DNA from: Desmonostoc vinosum HA7617-LM4
GTDB lineage: Bacteria > Cyanobacteriota > Cyanobacteriia > Cyanobacteriales > Nostocaceae
Direction of reading: 5' to 3'
Assembly: GCA_019359515.1 (NCBI GenBank)
Contig: JAHHHC010000005.1
Coordinates: 230,531 to 294,530 of the forward strand
DNA length: 64,000 bases
The translations under genes were made by a program, and so were the position numbers. This document shows, piece by piece, positions 17,408-25,702 of the stretch. Position 1 is the stretch's first letter. Every line of letters starts with the position of its first letter. The notes below the pieces were generated by a model, which searched no databases, was not told the DNA's origin, and saw only the letters and a program-made list of their open reading frames with translations.

Positions 17408-17770
17408 CGGTGTCCACCCAACTTAGGACTATGAATTGATATCAACACTTATTTAGGGATTTTTGTGTATATTAACTTACATAAATATGGTTTGACTACA
17501 CTAAGATTGCGATTTTGCTCTTGATTGCCTGTAAAAACGAAGCTAGAGGTTAGATTCCATGACATCCACTTGCGTTTCGGAAATTTACAATTGTTATTTA
17601 TTTTTAGAGCGATCGCAAAATTTAAGCAAATAAACAGATTTAAAATACTCTTTCAATGCATACTAAACTGATATAAAAAAAGGAAATGCTCTCTCACTAA
17701 AATCAAGGCTTGCGTAAAAATAAAAAATAACAGTCAACTTAGTAGACAGCAAGAACAGTAGGAAATTATC
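17408..17770. other. divergent intergenic region
   Basis: This AT-rich stretch separates the dynamin cluster from the Uma2 gene and should hold both promoters. One HIP1-like site is seen near 17610. No ORF or structured element was recognised. Confidence 0.4.
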
Positions 17771-18355
17771 ATGTTTTCATCCCCTTTGATTGTGCGAATT
17801 CCCCCTTCAATGCAAATGACAGATGAGCAGTTTTTCGAGTTCTGTCAAGTAAATCACGACTTACGCATTGAGCGCAATCAATTTCAAGAAATATCAATTA
17901 TGCCCCCCACTGGTTCCGAAACAGGCAATCGCAACTTTAATTTAGCTGGACAGTTGTATGTTTGGTCAGAACAGGATAGTACGGGTATTTGTTTTGACTC
18001 CAGCACAGGATTTAAATTATCAACAGGTGCAGAACGCTCGCCAGACGCATCTTGGATTAAGTTAGAAAGATGGAACACTCTCTCTTCAGAACAACAGCAA
18101 AGATTCGCTCCCATCTGTCCAGATTTTGTCCTTGAGTTGAGGTCGCCTTCTGATCATCTCCAAACCTTGCAGGAAAAAATGGCAGAATACATGAGAGAGC
18201 CAGGAATACAGCTAGGTTGGCTAATTGACCGCAAACATCGCCAAGTCTATATTTATCGTCCCGGTATGCCAACAGAATGCCTGGAGAATCCTACCACAGT
18301 CAGTGGCGATCGCATCCTACCAGGATTTATCTTGCACATGAGTAAAGTTTGGTAG
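17771..18355 (+). CDS. Uma2-family protein (DUF820, PD-(D/E)xK fold)
   Basis: The 194-residue protein shows the Uma2 pattern: N-terminal MTDEQFFEFCQVNHDLRIER, SPDASWI in the middle, PDFVLELRSPSD carrying the acidic core residues, then a KMAEYM helix and GWLIDRKHRQVYIYRPG. The family has a restriction-endonuclease-like fold and is greatly expanded in cyanobacteria; its biological role is not established. It is a single gene with no clear partner. A second Uma2 gene lies at 39.8 kb. Confidence 0.88.
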   Translation: MFSSPLIVRIPPSMQMTDEQFFEFCQVNHDLRIERNQFQEISIMPPTGSETGNRNFNLAGQLYVWSEQDSTGICFDSSTGFKLSTGAERSPDASWIKLERWNTLSSEQQQRFAPICPDFVLELRSPSDHLQTLQEKMAEYMREPGIQLGWLIDRKHRQVYIYRPGMPTECLENPTTVSGDRILPGFILHMSKVW

Positions 18356-18530
18356 TAGTGTCTCACATCATAGTTGGCTAATCACTGATCATCAAAACCT
18401 CCCCGCGTCTGTCTACACTCCGCGTACCTCTGCGTTTAAACTTCCGACATAAATAAAATTTGCTATAGCGTATATCAAAGGCAAATTATACGCCAAAATT
18501 TTTATAGGCACTCATTAAATCAACTCAAAT

Positions 18531-19508
18531 ATGGATATTAAAAATGGCTTCATAGGTACCGTTGGGAACACACCATTAATTCGCCTCAACAGCTTTAGTG
18601 AAGAAACAGGATGTGAAATTCTCGGTAAAGCCGAATTTCTCAACCCTGGCGGTTCCGTGAAAGACCGCGCTGCACTTTACATCATCCAAGACGCAGAAGA
18701 AAAAGGTTTACTCAAACCTGGTGGTACAGTTGTGGAAGGAACCGCTGGTAATACTGGCATTGGACTAGCACATATTTGCAACGCCAAAGGTTACAAATGC
18801 CTAATTATTATCCCCGATACCCAATCACAAGAAAAAATAGATGCATTGACAACACTAGGGGCAGAAGTTCGTCCCGTTCCGGCTGTACCCTACAAAGATC
18901 CCAACAACTACGTCAAGCTATCTGGCAGAATCGCATCTGAGATGGAAAACGCCATTTGGGCGAACCAGTTTGATAATTTAGCTAACCGCCGCGCTCACTA
19001 CGAAACCACAGGAGCAGAAATTTGGGCACAGACAGATGGTAAAATTGATGCATGGACGGCTGCAACTGGTACTGGTGGTACCTTTGCTGGTGTGGCGTTG
19101 TATCTAAAAGAACAAAACCCAGCGATAAAATGCATGGTTGCAGATCCTTTGGGTAGCGGGCTTTATAGCTATATCAAAACTGGCGAAATCAAAATAGAAG
19201 GAAATTCCATCACCGAGGGTATTGGTAACAGTCGGATAACAGCAAATATGGAAGGCGCACCCGCTGACGATGCTATCCAGATAGATGATACAGAAGCCTT
19301 GCGAGTCGTTTACCAATTACTCAACAAAGATGGTTTATTAATGGGCGGTTCAACGGGTATCAACGTCGGCGCAGCTGTTGCCCTAGCCAAGCAGTTGGGG
19401 CCAGGACACACCATCGTCACTATCTTATGTGATAGTGGTTCTCGCTACCAATCGCGAATATTTAACCGCGAATGGCTAGCTTCAAAAGGATTAGTTATTG
19501 GTCATTAG
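18531..19508 (+). CDS. cysK: cysteine synthase A family (O-acetylserine sulfhydrylase)
   Basis: The 325-residue PLP enzyme makes cysteine from O-acetylserine and sulfide. The PLP-binding lysine lies in NPGGSVKDRA (about residue 43), the substrate loop in EGTAGNTGIGL, and the phosphate-binding glycines in TGTGGTFAG. Length and motifs fit CysK. Some cyanobacterial paralogues of this type act on other substrates, so the exact substrate is slightly open. A 7-bp inverted repeat (GCGTATA/TATACGC, 18468-18493) sits about 40 bases before the ATG. It is followed by a ferredoxin-like gene. Confidence 0.88.
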   Translation: MDIKNGFIGTVGNTPLIRLNSFSEETGCEILGKAEFLNPGGSVKDRAALYIIQDAEEKGLLKPGGTVVEGTAGNTGIGLAHICNAKGYKCLIIIPDTQSQEKIDALTTLGAEVRPVPAVPYKDPNNYVKLSGRIASEMENAIWANQFDNLANRRAHYETTGAEIWAQTDGKIDAWTAATGTGGTFAGVALYLKEQNPAIKCMVADPLGSGLYSYIKTGEIKIEGNSITEGIGNSRITANMEGAPADDAIQIDDTEALRVVYQLLNKDGLLMGGSTGINVGAAVALAKQLGPGHTIVTILCDSGSRYQSRIFNREWLASKGLVIGH

Positions 19509-19625
19509 TTATAGCAACCGCCAAAGTGATTAGAACATAAACTGAAGATAAAACCCTGATATCAACAGACTTTCAAGCCTGTTCCCTGCTATAGATACCA
19601 ACAACTCAAAAATAGCAAAAAACTA

Positions 19626-19967
19626 ATGTCAAACGTTACTCAATCATCACATACCCCAACAATAGACCAATCTTCTGTTCCTAAATGCGTGCGTGTGTGC
19701 CAAAATCGCACTTGCAAAAAGCAAGGTGCAGCAAAGGTATTAAAAGCTTTTGCGGCTTTGCCAATTCCTGATGTAACGGTGACAGCTAGTGGTTGTTTGG
19801 GGCAATGTGGTAACGGGCCAATGGTACTGGTATTACCCGATATGGTCTGGTATAGCGGTGTTCAACCTAATGAAGTATCTCTGATGGTAGAACAGCATCT
19901 GTTGAATGGTAAAAAAGTCAACCAAATGCTCTATCATCGGTTTCATGCTCAGGGTTTGAAACTGTAA
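19626..19967 (+). CDS. thioredoxin-like [2Fe-2S] ferredoxin
   Basis: The 113-residue protein has four cysteines in the order VCQNRTCKKQG and SGCLGQCGNGP, the signature of the thioredoxin-like 2Fe-2S ferredoxin family (as in NuoE C-termini and Shethna-type ferredoxins). It probably carries electrons in the cytosol. It lies about 115 bases downstream of cysK on the same strand and might be cotranscribed. An N-terminal ~20-residue Ser/Thr-rich stretch precedes the fold. Confidence 0.85.
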   Translation: MSNVTQSSHTPTIDQSSVPKCVRVCQNRTCKKQGAAKVLKAFAALPIPDVTVTASGCLGQCGNGPMVLVLPDMVWYSGVQPNEVSLMVEQHLLNGKKVNQMLYHRFHAQGLKL

Positions 19968-19983
19968 CTTAATTCCTGATCAC

Positions 19984-20117
19984 ATGTTGTCATTTAATTA
20001 CGCTCGTGTTAGCAGTCACGACCAAAAAGAAGATTTAGTACGCCAAGTGCAAGTAGAAGCAAGAAAAACAAGAAATTAATTGATGGCATGACTCAAGTAG
20101 TTAAGGAGGTAGTTTAA
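19984..20117 (+). pseudogene. remnant of IS607 serine recombinase TnpA
   Basis: From 19984 one frame reads NYARVSSHDQKEDLVRQV, the catalytic start of IS607 resolvases (Ser in ARVSS), then stops at 20077. A second frame from 20061 reads KKNKKLIDGMTQVVKEVV and stops at 20115-20117, matching the usual TnpA C-terminus. The N-terminal MerR-like helix-turn-helix and the whole middle are gone, so at least two deletions and a frame change occurred. Confidence 0.8.
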
Positions 20118-21293
20118 ATGTTGCTAGGTTTCAAGACTGAATTGAAACTGAATAATCAGCAACGCATAGCATTAATGAAGCATTGTGGTGTAGCTCGTCA
20201 TGCTTGGAATTGGGGACTCGCATTAACAAAGCAAATACTCGACCATAACAAAGATAATCCCAATTCCAAGATGAAATTTCCAACTGCAATTGACCTACAT
20301 AAATGGTTGGTGGCATTGGTGAAGTCTGAGAATGAATGGTATTACGAATGTTCTAAAAGTACACCACAGCAAGCATTAATGGCGTTGCGTGAATCTTGGA
20401 AACGTTGCTTTCACAAGACTGCTGGTGTTCCTCGTTTAAAGAAAAAAGGTAAGCGAGATTCTTTCACACTGGAAGACTCAGTCAAAATCAAAGGTAGTAA
20501 CAAGATTCAAGTACCTGTTATTGGTGTTCTCAAAACCTATGAACGACTACTACAGGGATTAACTAAATCTGCAACAATTAGCCGCCAAGCTGACAGATGG
20601 TTTATTAGTTTCAGGTTTGATGTAGAAACTGAAGATTCTGAACATACAGACATTATCGGCGTTGATCTAGGTGTGAAAAACCTAGCAACTTTATCAACAG
20701 ATGAAATAATTATAGGAGCTAAGTCGTACAAAAAATATGAAGCAAAATTGTCTAGAATGCAATGGTTGAATCGGCATAAAATTACTGGTTCAGCTAACTG
20801 GAAAAAAGCGCAAATGCAGATAGCTAGACTGCATAGAAGAATTGCCAACATCCGGGCATATTCATTGCATAAGCTCACCACACTACTAGCCAAGAACCAC
20901 GGCACAGTAGTGATAGAAGACCTCAATGTATCAGGAATGTTGGCAAATCATCAGCTGGCTAAAGCAATAGCTGAGATGAGTTTTTTTGAGTTCCGTAGAC
21001 AACTGACCTACAAGTGTGAACTGTATGGTTCCAAGCTAGTTGTAGTTGACAGATGGTTTCCCTCTAGCAAGACTTGCTCAAATTGTGGAACCAAAAAAGA
21101 AACACTCACTTTAAGCGAGCGAGTGTTTGAATGTTCCGAGTGCGGTTTTGTGATTGACCGCGATTTGAACGCTGCAATCAATTTGAGCCACTGCGTTGCC
21201 GGGGTTCCCCCGGTTGTAGCAAGTGGCGTGAGCCACTGCGTTGCGGAGGTTCCCTCCGTTGAAGGAAGTGGCGTGAGCAAAGCTGTCAGTTAG
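20118..21293 (+). CDS. tnpB: TnpB RNA-guided nuclease (OrfB, Cas12 ancestor family)
   Basis: The 391-residue protein keeps the RuvC triad: Asp183 in GVDLGVKNL, Glu267 in VIEDLNVSGM and Asp349 in IDRDLNAAIN, plus a zinc ribbon with CSNC and CSEC. Family members cut DNA guided by an RNA made from the element's 3' end. A strong Shine-Dalgarno (AAGGAGG at 20102-20108) precedes the ATG, and the start directly follows the tnpA remnant's stop. The C-terminus is odd: about 30 residues between NLS and KAVS are encoded by two palindromic repeat copies. The core looks functional. Confidence 0.92.
   Translation: MLLGFKTELKLNNQQRIALMKHCGVARHAWNWGLALTKQILDHNKDNPNSKMKFPTAIDLHKWLVALVKSENEWYYECSKSTPQQALMALRESWKRCFHKTAGVPRLKKKGKRDSFTLEDSVKIKGSNKIQVPVIGVLKTYERLLQGLTKSATISRQADRWFISFRFDVETEDSEHTDIIGVDLGVKNLATLSTDEIIIGAKSYKKYEAKLSRMQWLNRHKITGSANWKKAQMQIARLHRRIANIRAYSLHKLTTLLAKNHGTVVIEDLNVSGMLANHQLAKAIAEMSFFEFRRQLTYKCELYGSKLVVVDRWFPSSKTCSNCGTKKETLTLSERVFECSECGFVIDRDLNAAINLSHCVAGVPPVVASGVSHCVAEVPSVEGSGVSKAVS
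21187..21276. repeat. two tandem ~45-bp palindromic repeats inside tnpB
   Basis: Both units start AGCCACTGCGTTGC and end GTGGCGTG, with inner hairpins GGGGTTCCCCC and GGAGGTTCCCTCC. They are inserted in frame near the 3' end of tnpB without a stop. Confidence 0.85.
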
Positions 21294-21345
21294 ACAGTGT
21301 TAGCCTGTGGACTGGATAGTGCCGACACTACCAGAATGAAGCAGG
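21200..21345 (+). ncRNA. possible omega-RNA region of the tnpB element
   Basis: TnpB guide RNAs normally overlap the 3' end of tnpB and continue into the element's right end. The sequence after the stop (AGACAGTGTTAGCCTG, then AGTGCCGACACTACCAGAAT) can pair with itself and resembles such scaffolds. This is inferred from family knowledge; the repeat insertion above may have disturbed the structure. Confidence 0.3.
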
Positions 21346-21487
21346 AAATAAACGAAACTCAAAGCAATCAAAATAGTTCTAGTTATCTTGTATAGAAAAG
21401 AGTATTGTTGAATAGTTTTGAGCAGGTTTTATGTAACGGATAAAGGCAAGTAATCATACACAGGTCTGCACTATTGCGAGGCATCCG

Positions 21488-22360
21488 ATGAACATTCAGC
21501 AGCTGCGTCAATCTCTAAAACAGAAGTGGCTGAGTTACTACGAGCAAAATTGCCCTTGGTTAGTCAAAATGCAAATTTGGGGCACTTACGATGGTCTGCG
21601 ACGCCCTTCGTCTGGTTTTATTTTGGCAACATTGTCTGTTTTAGAACCGCAATTTGATCAGATACTTTCTTTCATCATGGATTTAAATAATAATCCAGAT
21701 AAGATAGTCGTAGCTTTAGGACTGAATTTCGATCCGGCTAAAGAGCTAGGTTTAATCAAATCAGAACATTCTACACAGACAAACCAGGTAGAAAAGGAGT
21801 CTGTTCCAGAAAAACCTTATGCATCGGTTGCACCTCCTGTAAAGGTGACTCCCCAGTTTCCTGTCAAGGTGTTGCACTCACCAAAGCCGTCTAACGGTTT
21901 ATCACACGCACCATCTAAGATTACTAGCAATGCTCCTGTGAAAATACCACACTCTAGTTTACTGCGAGAACAGCAACAAGTGCGATCGCTCCTGATCACC
22001 ACCGAGTTACCCAGCAAAGTAGAAGATAATGGTAAAAAAATGCGATCGCTAGTAATTACCACCGAGATTCCTGCTAAAGTTCAAACACTACCATCCCCAG
22101 CATTAACTAACGAAATTTCCCGCAACGGTAAACACGCAAACGTACAACTAAAAGATATTTCTCACAAACTGCATCTGTTAAGTAGCACCAACGAAAATTC
22201 TCAACCTACTTTAAAAATTCCCAGGATGGGTGAGACACTCGTCCCACAGAATCATCCCAAAATTATCCAACACCCCACCAATGCCCGTAGTCTTGCATCA
22301 TGGGTAGATGAATTTTGTCATGGTACCGAATTGCATCGAGAAGAAGATATTTTTATTTAA
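21488..22360 (+). CDS. DUF5331-type cyanobacterial protein
   Basis: The 290-residue protein has a conserved N-terminal ~90 residues (LRQSLKQKWLSYYEQNCPWL, GLRRPSSGFILATLSVLEP, ALGLNFDP) that match the DUF5331 family as I remember it. The remaining ~190 residues are low-complexity, rich in Pro, Ser, Thr and Lys, with two similar segments (RSLLITTELPSKV and RSLVITTEIPAKV). No signal peptide or membrane segment is seen. Function unknown. It starts just after the IS607 element and has no operon partner. Confidence 0.75.
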   Translation: MNIQQLRQSLKQKWLSYYEQNCPWLVKMQIWGTYDGLRRPSSGFILATLSVLEPQFDQILSFIMDLNNNPDKIVVALGLNFDPAKELGLIKSEHSTQTNQVEKESVPEKPYASVAPPVKVTPQFPVKVLHSPKPSNGLSHAPSKITSNAPVKIPHSSLLREQQQVRSLLITTELPSKVEDNGKKMRSLVITTEIPAKVQTLPSPALTNEISRNGKHANVQLKDISHKLHLLSSTNENSQPTLKIPRMGETLVPQNHPKIIQHPTNARSLASWVDEFCHGTELHREEDIFI

Positions 22361-22412
22361 GGCAATATTTCAACTAAAACAATTCCCAATTCTCCACACT
22401 TGTTTTGTCAAA

Positions 22413-22438
22413 GACGCTACGTGTCGCTTGCTTAAGCG
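22413..22438. repeat. dispersed palindromic repeat, copy A
   Basis: The sequence around GCTTGCTTAAGCG preceded by GACGCTACG is a variant of one also found at 28574-28601 and 50331-50358. Confidence 0.7.
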
Positions 22439-22476
22439 TAAAGGTACGACTTCGCTCAGTACAAGTTCCCCATTCC

Positions 22477-23694
22477 CTATTTCCAAGAACCACTTTCACA
22501 CTTTACCAAACGCTCAATTATGGCAATATCATTTTGATTGCCCGATGCGCGAATTTGCTTTTCTGTGGCGATATTAATTAGTTCCATTTGTAAGCGTCTG
22601 ATGTAAGCTTGCTGTTCATCAGTTTTAATTTTTTTACGATTTAAATTCTCCAAAACAGATTTCTGCTTATCTAACTTAAACTTCTGAGTTAGAGAATCAA
22701 CCACATAAAGCTGTTCAGGACGAGCTGTTTGTAAAATTTTGCTAATTGGTTGATTGAGAATTGCCTTTTTTTGTTGTGCCGAAAATTTGTTTTGTAACCA
22801 AGCCTCAGAAGTAGATATCGGTAAATCTATAGATTGCTCATCCACCTTAGCAAAAGCATGAGCTTCAGCATAAGCGACTCGCTCATCTTTGTTATAATCA
22901 GCAGAACTAACAGTTTTACCTGTGCGATCGCGTCCACTCAAACCAGCAAAAAAACTAGAACTATAATCCCGATAATCAGCTTCATTTACCTCCGGTGTAC
23001 ATCCCACAGAGGGTAAGCTTTTAATTGTGGCAAAAAAACCACAACGAGTCTGAAGCGCTACAGGACGTTGAGGATTTCCCCCCTCATAAATAAAATTAGC
23101 AAAAGAACCAGAAAAGCATTGAGCCATCATTGCCACAACAGAAGTTTTTGGCGGCATTTTGTCCAGCATTTGAGAAAAATCTCTCACACTTAGCTGTTGC
23201 TTGTTCCACAAATAAAAGGAATTATTATTCAAGTCTGACTCATTTCTTCCTCCGTGTCCTGTAAAGTAGAAAAATGAGCGTTGAGGAACTTTTTGCTGTG
23301 CTATCTCTTGGAAATAACGCTGCAAATTATTTAAAGTAATAGCACCTTTAAGGTTAGGAATATTTGGCTTTTTAAATCGCTGCCTTCTTAGCAGATCAAT
23401 ATAGCGAACAGAAGCTTGACCATCATTACCATTAGCAAAGAATATAGAGGCAATTTTGGGATCATACCCCATGAATTGTAGAGTGCGCTGAAAATAAAGC
23501 ACATTTTTCTCTAAAGCAATTTCATTGAAAGAAGGCGCACCACCACCCCCCACAACTAAGAAATTAGGTGATGATTTAGTGCTTTGGCAAACTTGAGATT
23601 TTTGTCCACTTACCTTGCCAGAAAGTGGAACTGAGATTAATAAGCCACAGATAACACTAACTAATAAGCGGCGCATTTGAGAAATATACTGCAT
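22477..23694 (-). CDS. secreted caspase-like (clan CD) cysteine protease
   Basis: The 405-residue protein has a signal peptide (hydrophobic 10-24) and a caspase/legumain-like fold: FYFTGHGGR with His147 and MAQCFSGSF with Cys193 form the expected dyad. The strand pattern (FLVVGGGGAPSFNEIAL at the start) resembles the C13/caspase-type peptidases of bacteria. It should act in the periplasm or outside. A ~190-residue C-terminal part is helical and charged, of no known domain to me. An in-frame ATG at residue 7 is an alternative start. No neighbouring substrate is apparent. Confidence 0.78.
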   Translation of the reverse strand: MQYISQMRRLLVSVICGLLISVPLSGKVSGQKSQVCQSTKSSPNFLVVGGGGAPSFNEIALEKNVLYFQRTLQFMGYDPKIASIFFANGNDGQASVRYIDLLRRQRFKKPNIPNLKGAITLNNLQRYFQEIAQQKVPQRSFFYFTGHGGRNESDLNNNSFYLWNKQQLSVRDFSQMLDKMPPKTSVVAMMAQCFSGSFANFIYEGGNPQRPVALQTRCGFFATIKSLPSVGCTPEVNEADYRDYSSSFFAGLSGRDRTGKTVSSADYNKDERVAYAEAHAFAKVDEQSIDLPISTSEAWLQNKFSAQQKKAILNQPISKILQTARPEQLYVVDSLTQKFKLDKQKSVLENLNRKKIKTDEQQAYIRRLQMELINIATEKQIRASGNQNDIAIIERLVKCESGSWK

Positions 23695-23771
23695 TGCGTT
23701 TCAAAATATTACATAATTGCTGGGAGTATCAGCCGATCGCAACTGAATACTCCAGCTGAGTATAGTAATCC

Positions 23772-24749
23772 TTAAACTTGATGGCAAGCTAAAAAAGTTT
23801 CGACTTCAGAGGCAGTGGGTTGAGAGGCAATCGCACCTGCTTTGGTGGTAGTTAGTGCCCCAACAGCACTGGCGTAAGTGATAATGCGTTTGACTGTTTC
23901 GGCATTACCCAAACTTTGGATGCCATGCTGAATCAACTGATGGATAAACCCAGCGAGAAAGCTATCCCCTGCACCAGTTGTATCAACCACAGTCACGGCA
24001 AAAGAGGGTAATTTGCCTTCGTTTTCACCCAAACAATAGCTACAACCGTTTTCCCCATCTGTCACTAGCACACCTTCAACTGAATTCAAACGATAAGTAA
24101 TTGCACCTGGATCTGCGGTATCAAATAGCCATTCAGCCTCTTCTTTAGAGAGTTTGAGAAAATCGACTCGCTTAAATGCATCTTGAATTTTTTGACGGGC
24201 GATGTTTTGGTCATGCCAAAATACAGGACGCCAGTTAACATCCAGCACAATTTTGAGGTCATATTGTTCTGCTAAACTTAGGGCGTGATGTATTGCCTTC
24301 TCGCTTTGGGGATAGGCTAATTCCAAAGTACCCAAAACCAAAAAATCTGCCTCTTGAAATAACGAATGAGGTAATTGCTTAGCTTGCAGGCGGGTATCGG
24401 CAAATTCTGAGGTGTCATAACTGCCAAATCCGGCGAAAGTGCGATCGCCCGCTAAATCTCGTGTCACATACACTTGCCGTGTTGGTGCAGTAGAATGGCG
24501 TTGCACCCCCATTATATCTACACCTATCTCTTGTAATAGCTTGACCAGTTCCTCACCTGGTTCATCTTCACCCACAGTCCCAATAAATCCTGATGGTGTT
24601 CCTAGCTTCACCAAAGCACAGGCTACGTTAGCTGGTGCGCCCCCTGGATAAGGAGTCCAAGATTTAACTTCTTCTAGCTTTAACCCTAACTGATCAGCTA
24701 GACAATCAAACAAAACTTCACCAAGACACAAAACACGGGGATTGCTCAT
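23772..24749 (-). CDS. PfkB-family fructokinase
   Basis: The 325-residue sugar kinase has the PfkB N-terminal signature (GEVLFDCLAD, then PGGAPANVACALVKLG) and the C-terminal DTTGAGDSFLAGF with catalytic Asp. Overall features best match fructokinase (ScrK-like), which phosphorylates fructose to fructose-6-phosphate with ATP and fits sucrose turnover in filamentous cyanobacteria. Related ribokinases cannot be fully excluded. It is transcribed away from the pedR-like gene, with a palindrome in between. Confidence 0.88.
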   Translation of the reverse strand: MSNPRVLCLGEVLFDCLADQLGLKLEEVKSWTPYPGGAPANVACALVKLGTPSGFIGTVGEDEPGEELVKLLQEIGVDIMGVQRHSTAPTRQVYVTRDLAGDRTFAGFGSYDTSEFADTRLQAKQLPHSLFQEADFLVLGTLELAYPQSEKAIHHALSLAEQYDLKIVLDVNWRPVFWHDQNIARQKIQDAFKRVDFLKLSKEEAEWLFDTADPGAITYRLNSVEGVLVTDGENGCSYCLGENEGKLPSFAVTVVDTTGAGDSFLAGFIHQLIQHGIQSLGNAETVKRIITYASAVGALTTTKAGAIASQPTASEVETFLACHQV

Positions 24750-24860
24750 TTCATTTCAGATTTTAGATTTGGGATTAGGATTTTCCAGTATAAAATCTAC
24801 AATAAACTTTGCTCTCTGTGGCTAGTCCTTCATAGAATGAAATAGCACTTTTACTACTCA

Positions 24861-24880
24861 AATAGCGTATACACGCTATT
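24861..24880. promoter_or_regulatory. palindromic operator-like site
   Basis: AATAGCGT and ACGCTATT are perfect 8-bp arms around ATAC. It lies 112 bases before the fructokinase start and about 225 before the pedR-like start. A dimeric regulator could bind here, but which one is unknown. The rest of 24750-25105 is AT-rich with no gene. Confidence 0.45.
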
Positions 24881-25105
24881 GTTTGCCGCTTTCTTATATC
24901 AGTGATAAAACGGTAGATAATTGCTAAAATAGTCGTCTTTAATACCTAAAAGTTTGTACTATTTTAGATATTGCCAACTAGAAATCGAAAGAAAATATGG
25001 ACATTACTATTGATATGAACACTTGAAACCCCTACCTATAAAAGGATCTTCTAGAATTAGAGAGAGCAATTAAGTACATATACCAAGGGAGGATAGAAAT
25101 AAGTC

Positions 25106-25369
25106 ATGGCTGGTGGCGAGTCTAAGACCCCTGTGAGTCTTTCAGACAGAGAACTGCAAATTATCGACTTAGTGGCCGCTGGCTTAACTAACCAAGAGAT
25201 TGCAGCAAAACTGGAAATTAGCAAGCGTACAGTTGATAACCATATCAGTAACATTCTCACCAAAACCGAGACCGAAAATCGAGTAGCTCTTGTCCGCTGG
25301 GCTTTACAGTGGGGCAAAGTCTGTTTGAATGATGTAAATTGCTGCTCTTTGCCTAACCAGAGCGAGTAA
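25106..25369 (+). CDS. pedR: small LuxR-type regulator, PedR-like
   Basis: The 87-residue protein is almost entirely a LuxR/GerE helix-turn-helix (LSDRELQIIDLVAAGLTNQE, then KRTVDNHISNIL) with no receiver domain. The C-terminus KVCLNDVNCCSLP has Cys73, Cys79 and Cys80. The length and this cysteine tail match PedR, the photosynthetic-electron-transport-dependent regulator of cyanobacteria, whose Cys80 responds to thioredoxin. A GGGAGG ribosome site precedes the ATG. The assignment rests on recalled similarity and should be read as probable. Confidence 0.75.
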   Translation: MAGGESKTPVSLSDRELQIIDLVAAGLTNQEIAAKLEISKRTVDNHISNILTKTETENRVALVRWALQWGKVCLNDVNCCSLPNQSE

Positions 25370-25702
25370 ACAATTTGCTAGTAGCGCAGCAACGAATTTG
25401 TTCTGGTTTGTCGGCAAGCAAATTTTGAGGTTGACTGATTGTTTTCCTCCTCATACATTTGTATCAGTGTGAACACCTCTACCACGCAAAACTGACGTCA
25501 ATAAAATTTCCGTTCTCAGCAGGGTGTAAGGGAGAAGAGAGCAGGGAGTAGGGGAAGGTTACACAAAATCCCCCTTGCCCCCCGCACCCTGCCCCTCTGC
25601 CTCTCCCCAAACCCTAACAAAAATTAGCAACAATCCATTGACTCAAGCGTTACATTTAAAAGAAATCTATGTTGCTCCATAGGCTTGAGGAGCAGTATTT
25701 TT
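25370..25702. other. intergenic region with degenerate G/C-rich repeats
   Basis: A purine-rich stretch (GGGAGAAGAGAGCAGGGAG) faces a pyrimidine-rich one (CCCCTCTGCCTCTCCCC), which could form an imperfect stem between 25528 and 25610. No gene is seen. Confidence 0.45.

Larger units (their letters stand above)
19984..21345 (+). mobile_element. decayed IS607-type element (ends approximate)
   Basis: The element contains a collapsed serine-recombinase tnpA and an intact-looking tnpB, the two-gene order of IS607. I could not define terminal repeats (IS607 lacks them), so the borders are estimates: the left at the first recognisable tnpA codon, the right after the conserved-looking sequence past tnpB. 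With tnpA destroyed it should no longer move on its own. Confidence 0.65.

Noticed and set aside
18468..18493. Inverted repeat GCGTATA/TATACGC as a firm cysK operator
   Set aside because: Arms are short and the 12-nt spacing is not that of a known regulator; noted only in the gene entry.
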